Shown: positions 34,701 through 50,100 of the stretch, piece after piece | Numbering within the stretch: the first letter of the stretch is position 1 | Layout of the letters: every line of letters begins with the position of its first letter | Assembly (NCBI GenBank): GCA_016617855.1 | Contig: JAECUM010093720.1 | Location: forward strand, 18,442 to 82,441 | DNA: 64,000 nucleotides | From: Megalonaias nervosa | Taxonomy: Eukaryota > Mollusca > Bivalvia > Unionida > Unionidae | Reading direction: 5' to 3' | Translations under genes and position numbers: made by a program | The notes under the pieces: model-generated | Database searches by the model: none | What the model was told of the DNA's origin: nothing | What the model saw: the letters and a program-made list of their open reading frames with translations, nothing else

Positions 34701-37700
34701 TGATGCAGGTCTCACTGCAAGTTCAGTATCACAATGTGCATCAAATATTATTTCATTTGCTATGCATATGATATGCATGTACATGTACTTTGTTGTTGTT
34801 GTTGTTATAGGGTTTAATACCATTTTTCAGCACAAGATAGGCTATACATGGCAGCCAGTATAAATGGTGGAAGAAGAACCCAGGAAAATCCTGGAAAGAA
34901 CCACTGACCCAAGAGAAGCTACCGGCAAGCTTTCTCATGTACCCACATTGGCCAAGGCTGAGACTTGAACCCCACAGACAGAGGTGAGATGGTAGTGATC
35001 TGTAACGGTGAGCTCTTTAGACCACTCGGCCACTCTGGGCCCCTTACGCACGTACTACATATAAAATTATGATATGGGCATATTAGCACAAGTGACTATA
35101 GTCATGTGATATTTAAGTTCAGATGAAAGAAAACACAGACAGGCTGGTGAGTGTATTCTCTAAAAGGACAATTACCAGTTACATGTGGGTCAATTACTTT
35201 TACATACAACCAATTAAATTAAAATCACTGAAACTTTGATTATAATTACAACTGCAATCACTCACTTTGGGATATTATAATTGATTATATTAAATAACTT
35301 TCTTGAATAAAACCAATTAGCATTTGATTACTTTTGATAATATTTCTCTATAAAATCACAAAATTAATGTTAAAATTGTCATTACAGTTTTATATATTTT
35401 ACATCTGAAAGAAAAACATGTACAAAGACAATCCTACTTATACAAATATATTTCAATATCCCAATTGAAAGAAACTTTTCTTTCCTTAACAAAAGATCTA
35501 AAATCACAGTAAAGCTGTATGTTGTCAGGAAATGTAATCATGTACTAATCAGCATATAATCATGATTACAGGTTGTTTCTTTGGCAGTAATTGAAAAAAT
35601 GTTCAAAAAGTGTCTGATTACCAATTACGTGGGTTTACTTAAAATCAGTAATCAATCACAGATGACTCCAATTACTAATTACAATTACCCCAAGTCTGTC
35701 ACCAATTTAATTCATGTATCTGCTGCACAGGAATACCTGTTGTAATGGCATCCAATCTGGACAGGAGACAAATGAAGTTCTTTTTAGTCTAAATTGCAAT
35801 GCAATAAGAATGGGTGTGGGGTAATCTGCTTTGCAGTTAACCTGTATATCTAGAATGGATATGTGGTAATTCACTTTGCAGTTAACCTGTATATGTGGAA
35901 TAGATATGTGGTAATTCACTTTGCAGTTAACCTGTACATGTGGAATGGATATCTGGTAATTAGGACTGGTGATAGAACTTTTTAGACTATTTGGGATTTA
36001 ATTTGCACACATTAAATTCTTTTTAAATTTTCACTTTGTATTCTAGAGAAATAAATTATTTGTTGAATTTTACAAAACTTGTTGGTTTTTGCTCTTTTCT
36101 ATTACTTAGTTTAAGATGATAGAGCTGTAATAAGTTATTTTATATATCTGGAATAGATATATGGTATTTCGCTTTGCAGATAACCTGTACAACTAAACTG
36201 GATATCAGGTAATCCACTTTGCAGATATCCTGTACATCTAAACTGGATATTGGGTAATCCACATTTGCAAGTATCCTGTACATCTAAAATGGATATTGAG
36301 TAATCCAATTTGCAGATATCCTGAACATCTAAACTGGACAATGGGTAATCCACTTTGCAGATATCCTGTACATCTAAAATGGATATCGGGTAATCCACTT
36401 TGCCAAATCCTGTGCATGTAAACTGAATATTGAGTAATCCACTTTGCAGATATCCTGTATATCTAAAATGGATATCAGGTAATCCACTCTGCAGATATCC
36501 TGAGCATCTATATGAAGTTCAGTGTAAAATTAGCTATATGCATACTACAACTATGCTGCAAACAGTGCAAGGAATTTACTGTTGCAAATTTCTATCTATA
36601 ATTATGCACTTCAACTCAAATATTTAATTACATTCCACATTTCAATGAGGCCCAAATGACCAATTATGGGGGAGGGGGAGGAAATCTTACCTCCTCCAAA
36701 AAAGATAGAGTTGATCTGCTTGACCCCACTGAGTTTTAGTAATGTTCTTGTCTCTGTCTCAAGACACCGAGCCATTCGCTCATGGTCAACAGATTCACTG
36801 AAAATTATCAAGAAGAAACAAACTGAAATTAAAACAAGCAATGTATCAACATGATATGGGTGACCCTGAACAATACTGTGCATTTATAAAGCCTGGCTCA
36901 ATATTCACCATTCTAAAGTTGTAATTTTAACTGGGGCCATAAGAAAACATTTTCCCCAGAAAGTGTTCAAAACTTTAATTTGAACTCGATGTTCTTAATA
37001 TTTACATCAAATTTTGGTTCTAATATAAAGTTCTTCCAAGCTATTTAGCAGAAATCTTATGAAGGCTTACGAGATCTAGTTCAACTCTTCCCAATTTATG
37101 TGGGCTACAGCCCCCCAGGGTCTGGCAGGGTTATTCTAAGAGAGCCTAAAAGTACATCAATAAGCATGTGGTGGTCTGCACATTTTTTGGCAAAGTTAAG
37201 AAGTTGTCCTCATACTCAGAAAAGATCATTCAAATTTGGGTATACATGACCTAGGATCAGCTGAACAGAAAAGATGATTTGACACTTCTGGGTTGATAAT
37301 GATACCAAAGATCAGTGCAATGTCAACTATGCAAATGGTACAACACAAATAAAGAAATATTAACTGTAATTCTAACTATGCCAACAGAGAAAACAATGCA
37401 AATCACTGTAAAAGTTGGCAAATATTTCCAAGACTGACATGCTTATATTTTCATTGAACTTGTCCAACACTTATTTAACAACCTGATCCAAAATGTCAAT
37501 AATTTAACTTGTCCAACACTTATTTAACATCCTGATCCAAAATAAAGTCAATAATTTAACTTATCCAACAATTACACCACTCCCTCGATAACTCGCGCCC
37601 TGGTAACTCGCAAACCCGCTTATAACACGGGGTCAGGCGTGGATCCCAATTTTTAAACCAGAAAATACCCAAAAATTTATCCCTATTGGTTAAACTTGAA

Positions 37701-40700
37701 GAAAATCGCGATCGAAATTGGTAACGGAAACTTGATATACCGCTCGTTTTATCGTCAAAAACAGTAGACAGGACCTGGAAATTTAATCAACATTATGAAA
37801 AAACGACTTTTAATAAGAAGTCATATAATTTGTTACATTTTCATTTCAAACGACATTCTTAGTAAACCGCAATTAACAATATTCAAGGATATTTCAATCA
37901 GAGAAAATGTCACGCCAAGTGGAGGCAGTACTTTAATAAATAAATACCAATTAAATAATTTTTTTTCAATTGAAATCTGTGTTTTAGTTCTATCTTTTAG
38001 TTCCTTTTAAGTGTAATCATCATAAATGCAATATGTCCTCTTGTAATTAAACGTAAAATGTGTCAATCTACTGTAACAGCTATGTCCGCGAGCGTTTCGC
38101 TGAGAACCTAATTAAGTACCCATCGTGTTTTGATATTGGACTAGCAAAAGCATCTGTTGTATTGTTGCACTAATAAAAAGAGGGCCTCCTTTTCTATTAT
38201 CATGGTAATTATGTCTTCTGAATCAAATAAAGCAGGTGGAATTAAAAATAAGTCAAACGGTATACAAATCCTACACGCTTAAGAACCAGAGGCACTGGTC
38301 GTATGTCGGGTAACTCATTTCAGTTGATCAATCGAACACTGTGATACATTTTATTGTGTACATATCTAATTAAACTACCTTAAAATTTAGCTACTAAATC
38401 ATAAATGTGATTAAAGATAGCAAGGCAGCCAAGCGAAATGAGTACTTCATAAAATAATGAGCTTTGTTTCACAGATATGGACTGTTGTGGGAAAAACGAG
38501 TCTCAGAGAATTCTTGACTTTGCATGTAGACATATCCTCATGCATGATAAGAAGTTTCACTATTACTTTTGCAATGAAATTACGGCATGAATATTTTACT
38601 AACTGAAAAATACAAAAATTGAGTTTGGACGTCTGACGAAATAAATGTTACTTGTTTTTGATAAAAAAGAATCTTGTTTGGTAGTGTATCAACAATTAGT
38701 CTGGTTCCCTGCTTCATAGACTACTAGTTTCATGAAATACTATTATACAACACTCCAGGAACCAGACTAATCAACAAAACAAAAAGCTGTTGACGTAATA
38801 CACGAATGTTTTCACATACTGTGTTTGGTTGTTGAAACAAGCTGTAATCATGTTATAGATCTTTCAGATGTTGGACATTTTGAAAATAAATGTGATATAT
38901 AGATAATAACGAACCAATTCATCAGAAAAAGCGCTTTATTGACGATTTTTCTCCACTCGATTATAAAACGAGGATTCAGCCATTAAACAGCCCAGTTCCC
39001 CCTCCCCCCAACCCCAACCACGCGGTTTTCTGGATGTCTAGCTGGTTTTTTGGAGGTCCCTCGGTTACTCGCGCCCTCACTTATAGTGCGGTCTGGGTTT
39101 TTGGACCCCGATGTGTGCGAGTTATCGAGGGAGAGGTGTATTTAACAACCTGATCCAAAATGTCTATAATTTAACTCATCCAAGTTATTTAACAACCTAA
39201 TCCAAAATAATGTGAATCATTTAAATTGTCCTACAGTTATTTAAGAACCTCATCCAAATAATGTACATAATTTAAGTGATCCAACAATTATTTAACTACC
39301 TGATGCAAAATAATGTGACTCATTTAAATCCAACAGTTATTTCACAAACTGATCCAAAATAAAGTCAATAATTTAACTCATCCAGCAGTTATTGAACAAC
39401 CTGATCCAAAATAATGTCAATAATTTAACTCATCTAACACTTATTTAACAACCTGATCCAAAATAATGTGAATTATTTAAATCATCCAACAGTTATCTAA
39501 CAACCTCATCCAAATAATGTACATAAGTTAACTGATCCAACATTTAACTACCTGATCCAAAATAATGTGAATCATTTAAATCCAACAATTATTTCACAAC
39601 CTGATCCAAAATAAGTGAATTATTTTAGCATCCAACAGTTATTTCACAACCTGATCCAAATAATGTCAATAATTTAACTCATCCAACAGTTATTTAACAA
39701 CCTGATCCAAATGATGTTCATAATTTAACTCGTCCAACAGTTATTTCACAACCTGATCCAAAATAATGTCAATAATTTAACTCATCCAGCAGTTATTTAA
39801 CTATCTGATCCAAATAACGTTCATAATTTAATTCGTCCAACAGGTATTTAACAGCCTGATCCAAAATAATGTCAATAATTGAACTCATCTAAGTTATTTA
39901 ACAACCTGATCCAAAATAATGTGAATTATTTAAATCATCCTACAATTATTTAACAACCTGATCCAAATAATGTGCATAATTTAACTGATCCAACAGTTAT
40001 TTAACAAACTGATCCAAAATAATGTAAATAATGTAATTTGTCCAAGTTATTTAACAACCTCATCAAAATAATGTGGATAATTTAACTCATCTAGCAGTTA
40101 TTTAACAGCCTAATCCAAAATAATGTAAATAATTTAACTTGTCCAACAGTTATTTAACAACCTGATCCAAATAATGTTCATAATTTACTCATAAGTTATT
40201 TAACAATCTGATCCAAAATAGTGTCATTAACTTGTCCAACAGTTATTTTACAAACTGATCCAAATAATGTTCATAAATTAACTCATTCAACAGTTAACCT
40301 CATACAAATATTGTTCATAAATTAACTTGTCCATTATTTAACCTGATCCAAAATAATGTCAATAATTTAACTTGTCCAACATTAACAACCTGATTCAAAA
40401 TAATGCTCATAATTTAACTTGTCCAACAGTTATTAAGAACTGGATCCAAATAATGTTCATAATTTAACTTGTCCAACAGTTATTAAGAACCTGATCCAAA
40501 TAATGTTCATAATTTAACTTGCCCAACAATTAACAACCTGATCACTCAATTATGAATTTCAATGCTATTCAGAGCCTCAGATACTCAAGGTAGCCCCAGA
40601 TACTAGAATACTCGATAAAATGGTTATTTCTTTTCCAAAAGACCCTTTCTACCAAAAAAAGTGGATTCAAGCTGTGGGATCGAATAGGGTGAGGGATGGG

Positions 40701-43700
40701 AACGTTGTATCATTTGTGCCAGATTATAGTCAATTTGGCCCAAAGACAATTTGGCCCAACTTAACAATAGTTTGAACAACTTCTTTTCTTGAAACAACAA
40801 GCAGATACTATGTAAGATAGGTTTTAAGAAAAAAAACTAAATTTAAACTATCTTGATATTCTTTCAAAGAAAATAATCATACTTCGTAACATACATATAT
40901 ATGAGAGAAAACACAAACTGACATATCTTGCTCATTCTAATTAAAATATTCATATACATTTTTTTAATCCTACAAAATACATGCATCTGCACAACAACAT
41001 TCTCAATTTAAGTCTTCTGGTCAAATTATCAATATTGATTTATAAAACAATATTCTACAGAATAGGTATACATTTTTCTAAGGGTAGTGTATAAGAGATA
41101 TTAAAACAAATATATTTAATCTTAGGCTTCAGACTAACGCTGCTGCATATAATACACACTCGATTACACATGAAAAAGAGAGAATAATATGAAGCTCTTA
41201 CCAGTTAATTTTATTGTTTATTTTTATTTTTCAAGTTGTCCTAGTGTGTGTGCGCGTAAATTAAAAGCTTGTCATTACTAGTCAATATCATCAATCATAT
41301 TTGCTCCATTATTCCATACAAATAAGAAAGGAAATAATTTTGTGTTGAATTTGTGGCCCCCCCCGTACAAAATATTTTATAAACATACACTTATTTGAAA
41401 ATAAAATTAAAGAAACTAAACTTGCATTGTTATCATTTATTCCTTCTTTTTTCATTATTTATTTATTAAAGCAAAAAATGTATCCATGAACTCTGTATAT
41501 GTAGCGGATGCCAGCTTGCGTATGCATCATTACTGTAGTGTGTATCGCTTATGTCAAATAACAAAATTGCAAACGAGACGAAAATATCAACCGATTGCTT
41601 GAAGGCACCTGCCATTCATGCATGATAAGTTACAAGGTGCAAACTGACTAAGATTGTATTGTATCCAAGTTAACTATACGACGGTATCTCGCAAATAAAA
41701 ATATTTTAAAATACATTCACTGTGAGTGCAAATGGTAATCTTTTCGATAGCATGGGTTACAAAAGTATTATTAAAGCAAGTTATTGTTGTGTATACTATT
41801 TGCCCTGCAAACAACAATTATGATTACATATGGCAAACAAATAGAAGCTCAGGTAATGAATAAACACAACCGGCAGCGAGCAATAAACTCATTGCTTAAA
41901 CTTACCGACAGGATATCAAATAAAAAGGTAATTTTATTACAAAGCAAACCAACCCTGGTAACTGACTTTGGATTCTTTTAAATGTGCCAATTGTTTTTGA
42001 TCAAGCCAGCTGACACAAGGGAGCCAACTTTGGATTCTTGTAAGTGTGCCAATTTCTTTTTTTTTATAAAGTCGGCCAACATAGGGAAGCCAATATCGAT
42101 TCCTTTTTACCTGTATTAGCGGGAATTTTCAAAATAAATTGAAACAATGGAACAGTTTTGAAAGCGACAGAATCTAGTGCGTCATGCACACATATCAATA
42201 TAAGGCTGAACAGTAAATTAGTTTTCAGTAGTTTCATCTAAATGTTCCCTATCCATAGTTTATAGTGTTTTATTTTTTGACAAGAAGAAGCATGTACTTC
42301 ATTTTGTGGGGATAAATGTACGTCATTCTGGCTGGCGTCCTCTATAGGTGGGAAATCGTAGCTATGGGGAAGTAACAGCGTTGTATACTTCTATTTCGAG
42401 TAATTAAATTATTATTTCTTCTTTACACTTGATAATTTTTTTGTTCTTATTGTGCGAGTATAACTACTTGTAATCATGTAATGCAAATCTGATGTAAATA
42501 AAAATGTTGCAGTATGGCCAGTGACCTTTAACTATACAAGGATCACTGCATTACAGCTATGTTTCTAAACAAGCTGTTTATATTTAAGTGTCATCACTTA
42601 AAATATTTACTTTAAATTTGACATTTATACACATTGCTAAGAGAGACAAAATTTGGAGTCAGGTACAAACATACTCAAAGCTTTAATTTTGCACTACCAA
42701 GTTGGAGTAAATTTTCCATATAGATTTTTTTTGAGATCTTAAGGCCAGGAACTTCTATTCTACTTGACACTTTGATTTATGCTTTGTTTGTTCCTTGGAT
42801 ATCTTTCTGAATCAAAGTTTTAAAGAGATAAATGATTCTAATAATAAAATGCACAGCCAGAGAAATGGTGAGTAATTTGCTCATGTATAGTCCTTTCCAT
42901 ACCCCCATCATGGAAGTGAGTCTGTTGACATCTACAGTGAAAAGTTCACCCAGGTTTATCCATCCCCTGGCCATTACATGTACCAGGTATAGATAACAGG
43001 TGCTTGTTATATAAGCGTCTTACTCAAGAGAGACTGAATAAAAAAGGCAACACTGCAAACACTTCATTATTTCATCATTACTACATGTACAAATAAGATG
43101 TATTTCTGCAGAAAGATTCAAATTTGTACTCGCAAAGGCTAAAATAAACAGATCTGAATATTAGAATGCTGGTAAACAAGATGTCCTAGTAGATCCGAGA
43201 GACATCACTCTCCTGGATTAAAGAATTTAACAGCTAACAATTTCGCTAAGCAGGTTTATCTATTATTGTAAGATTTTACACACCAATGGTCATTTGTTCC
43301 AGACACGTTCAATTTTTTTTCCAAGTCTGAAATGAAAGTAATATTTTTCTCGATGCTGGATGGCCCTTCAGTTTCAGTGCAGTGATCTTTAGGCACATCA
43401 CTAGCATCATCTGCTATGTGATTTGCCTGTGGATTTGTTTGTTCACTGACACTGTTTCTACTGACAGAAACATCTGCACTCTGTGTTTAGAAGTATTACT
43501 AAAAAAATGATGAAAAAGTATGTTTTAACTAGTTTCGTCATTTAAAGGCACTCTCCTGCCAAGCTTGCCACTACATCATGTATGTGCTCTCCTGATCTTT
43601 CTTACAAACCAATCAAAACTGAGCATGTGACACACAGGAAGTATGTGATGTTTTTCACAACTGCACAAGGATAATATATCTTCTGAGAGAGACAACTAGA

Positions 43701-46700
43701 ATTTTACACACAAAAAAAAATTTTAAAAAGTGCATTCTAGAAGAAAATGTTCACTTATATTTTGGCTGACTTTTCCCACATAGAATTGAAAATTTTGCAG
43801 GAAATCTTATGGGGGGGGGGGTCACAATTGTACCTCCTAGATGCTACCCTGATAATGTGAGAAATCTGGCACAAAAATGTGGAAATATTAAAAATAAATT
43901 GGTTAAACTTGTTAAGAAATGGCAGCAAATCTGGCTACAGGAGTTTGAGACGAGTACAAGCCCAACCCTGCCTCTAATGAGTCAACTTTCATTACAAAAG
44001 ATTCATTACAAAGGAATATTCAGGTACCAATAGAAAATGCATGGTGAATGGTAAATTTGATCTTACTTTAACTGGGAATATATCATTAACATGAACATTT
44101 GCAGAGAAAAAAAAATCAATTTTAAATGCAGGAAGATATGTATTAGATTCTGAAAAACAATCACAATAATATTCAATACAGAATTAAGTGCAGATGGATA
44201 TTTCTAATTAATTCTTCTCATTTCTACAAGACAATAATAAGACATATTTCTACTTAATTCTTCTCATTTCTACAAGACAATAATAAGATATATTTCTACT
44301 TAATTCTTCTCATTTCTACAAGACAGTAATAAGACATACTTCTAATTCATTCTTCTCATTTCCACAAGACAATAATAAGACATATTTCTACTTAATTCTT
44401 CTCATTTCTACAAGACGATAATAAGACATATTTCTAATTAATTCTTCTCATTTCTACAAGACAATAATAAGACATATTTCTAATTCATTCTTCTCATTTC
44501 TACAAGACAATAATAAGACATATTCTAATTAATTCTTCTCATTTCTACAAGACAATAATAAGACATATTCTAATTAATTCTTCTCATTTCTACAAGACAA
44601 TAATAAGACATATTCTAATTAATTCTTCTCATTTCTACAAGACAATAATAAGACATATTTCTACTTAATTCTTCTCATTTCTACAAGACAATAATAAGAC
44701 ATATTTCTAATTAATTCTTCTCATTTCTACAAGACAATAATAAGACATATTCTAATTAATTCTTCTCATTTCTACAAGACAATAATAAGACATATTTCTA
44801 ATTAATTCTTCTCATTTCTACAAGACAATAATAAGACATATTCTAATTAATTCTTCTCATTTCTACAAGACAATAATAAGACATATTTCTACTTAATTCT
44901 TCTCATTTCTACAAGACAATAATAAGACATATTTCTAATTAATTCTTCTCATTTCTACAGGACAATAATAAGACATATTCTAATTAATTCTTCTCATTTC
45001 TACAAGACAATAATAAGACATATTTCTAACTAATTCTTCTCATTTCTACAGACAGTAAAAAGACATTTCTAATTAATTCTTCTCATTTCTACAAGACAAT
45101 AATAAGACATATTTCTACTTAATTCTTCTCGTTTCTACAAGACAAGAATAAGACATATTTGTGACTAATTCTTCTCTTTTCTACATGACAAATACAGTAA
45201 TTCCTATAAATTAAAAGCATGATGTTTACAACATTCATTATTGTGACAAAATGGCTGGAAATAATCTTATCATTGCAAGGAGTGTTGTTTGTATTTCCTT
45301 TGTAAATAGGTATTTCACTGAAGTCAAGTGCTATTACTTACCTAACATATTTGTTAAAGTTGCAGTAGGTACATCTTTTTGCGCAGTAAGGCCACTAATG
45401 ATGAAAACAAGGGTAGATTCATTTAGTAAGTAATGGCAAAGCGAAATCAATCATGTTTCATGCATCCAAACTGCAATCTTAAAAAAGTACTATTAATTTA
45501 AAATGGAAATGATGCAGGTTTTGACAAGTATTTTACAGAACATGTTAAAATAACCTATCTGCTATTGTACTTTCTGATTTATATTTCATTGGCAGCAAGT
45601 TACTAAAGTACATTTGACCAACAGATGGGAGCTACCAACCTACAGTATATTGCTACATGTTATTCTAGAATTCCACATTACACATCTGACATAATATTTA
45701 CAGAAGCACAGAAAACATTATGGTGTATACTTTTTGTGGTTAAAGTCCATCATATTCTGTCTCAACCATATCACAAACACTTCCCAAAAGAAGGGTGTCT
45801 CCAGATGAAAAACCCTATCAATTTAAAAGACAGTTTTGGAATCAAAATACATGTATTTACAAATAATCACAACAGGAGAAAAATCTAACAGCAGCTCTAA
45901 AATACCAGCACCACAAACAGCATATGCTATGCATATCTTGCTGCCTTTTCATTATTAATGGCCCTCATCTTTTCACTGTCTCACTGAATTTTTCATTACT
46001 AATGGCCCTCATCTTTTCACTGTCTCACTGAATTTTTCATTACTAATGGCCCTCATCTTTTCACTGTCTCATTGAATTTTTCATTACTAATGGCCCTCAT
46101 CTTTTCACTGTCTCACTGAATTTTTCATTACTAATGGCCCTCATCTTTTCACTGTCTCACTGAATTTTTCATTACTAATGGCCCTCATCTTTTCACTGTC
46201 TCACTGAACTTTTCATTACTAATGGCCCTCATCTTTTCACTGTCTCACTGAATTTTTCATTACTAATGGCCCTCATCTTTTCACTGTCTCACTGAATTTT
46301 TCATTACTAATGGCCCTCATCTTTTCACTGTCTCAATGAATATTTCATTACTAATGACCTTGATCTTTTAGCTATGGACTTGACCATTGTAATAAAATGT
46401 GAAAATGTTTCATAAACCCATCTGTAGCAGTTAATAAAGTGATAGCCCTAATAAGGAGACAGGCCAGAGTATCCATTATTGTAACTTTAACACTGAGGAT
46501 AGGGATACGACTGTATATGCAAGACACTGTCAAGCTGGGGTAGCCTACACCAGCTGCCTCAGTGTGTCCTTAAGAAAAGTATTTAGATCTCATTTCCTTG
46601 GCATGATATAGCCAATATCATGTGAAAAGTGCAGTTCATAACCAATCAAACAACGAACAAGATATGTAACTGGCTAAAGTTTCACTCAAATAGCTTCAAA

Positions 46701-47142
46701 AAGGTTTATGATGATATATAACAGGCAAACGTTTCACTAAAATATATTAAGGTTACACCCACACATCGATAGGTCACCAATTTAAATTTTCCCTTCTTAT
46801 GACCTTGACCTTGAGGAAGGAGGCTGGGCTATGGTATTTGACACATTGTCTAGTCATGATAAAAAAACTCTTTCAAGTTTAATTAAAATATAGTCAGAGG
46901 TTCAAAAGTTATACTCCAGCCATGGATACAAGTCACTGAAATAAATTTTTCCTTACTCTGCCTTTGACTTGGCAGCAGTATTAAAGCTAAGGTACATTAC
47001 ACATGATCTAGTAATGATGTATACTTGGGCAAAGTCTTTTCCACTAAGAAATGCTATGTTGCTCAAACGTTGTAATCTGGATAACAGTCACCAATTTTCC
47101 TTTGCAATCTCATTTATATCGTACATTACACACCATCCAGTC

Positions 47143-47190
<48 letters not shown>

Positions 47191-50100
47191 CATATATATG
47201 TAAACTCTCCTTTGCAAAATATATGTATGTACACTCTCCTTTGCAAAATATAATTATAACATCATTATATTACCGTCCTTAATTTAAATATCTGGACCCT
47301 CCAAGTTTCCAAATACCATATTTCCAAAATTTGTAGCAACAATTTTCAACAGTACATGAGATTTCCAGTCACCAAGTAACTTTTTAAAAACAGTGAAGTT
47401 GTGACATAGACTACAGTAACATGTTTCGTCAAATACTAAAAAAAAAAAGTGTGATTAAACAGATAACTGTCAGACTTTGAAATCACTTTGATTACCCTAT
47501 TTATAGCCAGTGTTCCTCTGTCAATCCTGTTTTGACTCTAGAGGTACATGTGTAATTGGGGATGTCACCAAAAGTCTGTTGTGTATCTTACACAGCTACA
47601 CAGTTGTTACAATGCATCTCCAATAGCAGTATCTTTACATAAACAAAACGAAAATTAACACCAGAACTACAACAAGTAGTCTTCACCAATAAAAGAAACA
47701 CTAACACATTATTATGTACAATGCAATCTAGTGTACCTCGACTACTTTTGACAGGTATTATCAGACATGTCTGAATACAACAGAGATACCAATTTTCCAG
47801 ATAAAATATTTTCATTTCCATTTGCATGCCAACTATCCACACATTGAGAAAAGTAATTATTTCTTAATGTCTGAAAAATTGGATGTATGATGATATACTC
47901 TGGACTAAACAAAAATCACAGAATAACATTACTGTGTTTCTTGCTGAGACCCAGACCTTGTGTGAGAAGGCATGGTCACAGAATAACATTTTTCCTTGCT
48001 GAGACCCAGACCTTGTGTGAGAAGGCATGGTCACAGAATAACATTTTTCCTTGCTGAGACCCAGACCTTGTGTGAGAAGGAATGGTCACAGAATAACGTT
48101 TTTCCTTGCTGAGACCCAGACCTTGTGTGAGAGGGCATGGCCACAGAATAACATTGTTTCTTGCTGAGACCAGACCTTTTGTGAGAGGGCATGGTCATAG
48201 AATTACATTTTTTCTAGCTGGGACCCAGACCTTGTGTGAGAGGGAATGTTCTCAGAATATCATTGCCCCTTTCTGAGACCAAGACCTTGTGTGAGAGGGC
48301 ATGATCACAGAATAACATTTTCCCTTGCCTATTATCTGGACGCTGGGGATGTGGCTATGGCATGTGACATACTGACTTTATATTATATATAACTGATTCA
48401 AGTGTCATTACAATATCTCTTGCTGTGCATAAGTCAGACAAGAGTACTGGTCACATAATTACATTTTCCCTTGCTGAGAACCTGAGAACCGGGCCTTGTG
48501 TGAGAGGGCACGGTCAACAGAATTTCATTTTCCTTTGCTGAGACCCAGTCATTGTGTCAGAAGGCATGGTTATGGTACATGACACATTGTCTAGTCATGA
48601 TACAGTACAGCTCATGTGATTTTTCAATTCCATGCTTCTCAGTGGGAATGGAAAGAAAGTGGAGACGATTATGAAAAAAATACTCCACCATCTCTCTGCA
48701 TATCCTGAAAGAGTTGCCATGGCATCTTGTGGAAAATGGCTCTGAACACAACACTTTCTCATGGAACTTCATCCACTGACCAGCACAGAGAAGACATGGT
48801 CTGGATTAAAAGGGGCAAAGTATACTATTTATGTCCCCTGCAACTATGGTTTGAAGAAGTTCAGAGGAAAAGAGAGCAAGTCTGGAGGTAATGATTTACC
48901 TACGTCATTATCTCTTTTTTGAGCACTTTGCTTACTGTTAGATATTAAAAAAAAAAACCCATGAACATTCAGTTAATGATAAACATTTCCCAGATCAACT
49001 GAAGATAATATATGATACATACCACTATATCAAATTTTAGATAATATTAACAAAAAGATATTGCCTTGCAAACTGTATTAATACTACACTCTGCGCAATG
49101 AATCTATTTTTTTTCTTCAATACTATGTTATCAGAATCCATAGATGCATTTCTTGTCCTTATTTCTGAGGCAGTTCTCGCAATGTACTTTTACAATAATC
49201 ATATTAAAGTCAGTGACATTGTACTCCTTGCAGTGCAAAAAAATGATAAATGTTGAACAAAACTAATAATAAAATATCATTCATACCTCACAGAAGTGAA
49301 ACAACATTGGACAAGTTCCGATGGTTACCCCATGCATGATTCTCACTAACATAATATACGATATCTTCTGACATCCAATCACAGCATTATAGAACAGTAA
49401 CCAAAACTTGAGAAAGCACAGTTCTGGCAGTTGCTGATTTAACATCAAGAAAAACCAGAACCAAAAATGTTAACAACTCTCAAGTGAGCCTAATTCTAAC
49501 TATGAATACACTTGGACTGAGGGTAAATACACTTGATAATTATGATACATGTAATAAATTGTCCAATTTGAACTAAGAGACATGTCAAGCAAAAGCAATG
49601 TGCCAATCAAATCAAGTTTAACAACCCATTCATGTCAAGCCACAGTACCCAGATGTGTAAATAGCTGCCTATCTTAACACAGACAAGAGACCTCTACTGG
49701 TGGCACAACTTATGTTGCAAAATTCACTTTAAGGGTTACTGGTTAAATTAAAATTGTATGCTGCACCTAGTCCATTTTAATATGTGTAACTTTAAACTAA
49801 TATGAAGGAGTGTTTATGCATTATTGCTTTCAAACTGCACAGATTCTTAAAATTCTGCACAATTTGCAACCTGGCAACATCTCTGGAAAAAGGGGGGATA
49901 CCGATCTAATCCCCCTCCCTTGCCTGGACCCACTGAGCAGACTTCCAATCCTGTACAGAGCGAGATGGCAGTATGGGGAAAGGAGAAAACTCAGCTCAGT
50001 CACTATCACTGTACCATTAGGCCTCTGAGCAATGATCAGTGTAAAGTTAGCAACCAGTATGATATGACCAGTGGCTGGTGACCAGTATGATCTGACATGT

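Larger units (their letters stand above)
37459..40545. repeat. Minisatellite, about 50-bp AT-rich unit, split by a transposon
   Basis: Units on TCCAACAGTTATTTAACAAC, CTGATCCAAAATAATGTCAA, TAATTTAACT. About 2.5 copies lie at 37459-37572 and about 28 more at 39139-40545. The interruption is the transposon at 37575-39138. Confidence 0.94.

Noticed and set aside
42500..42530. Minus-strand WPYC-coding sequence as the RSAD1 cysteine exon
   Set aside because: It lacks an acceptor AG and the CX3CX2C continuation; the true exon is at 45342-45394.
48630..48900. WWE-domain-like exon on the plus strand (QWEWKES)
   Set aside because: The match is limited to a few residues, the frame stops within about 25 codons, and the conserved second half is absent.
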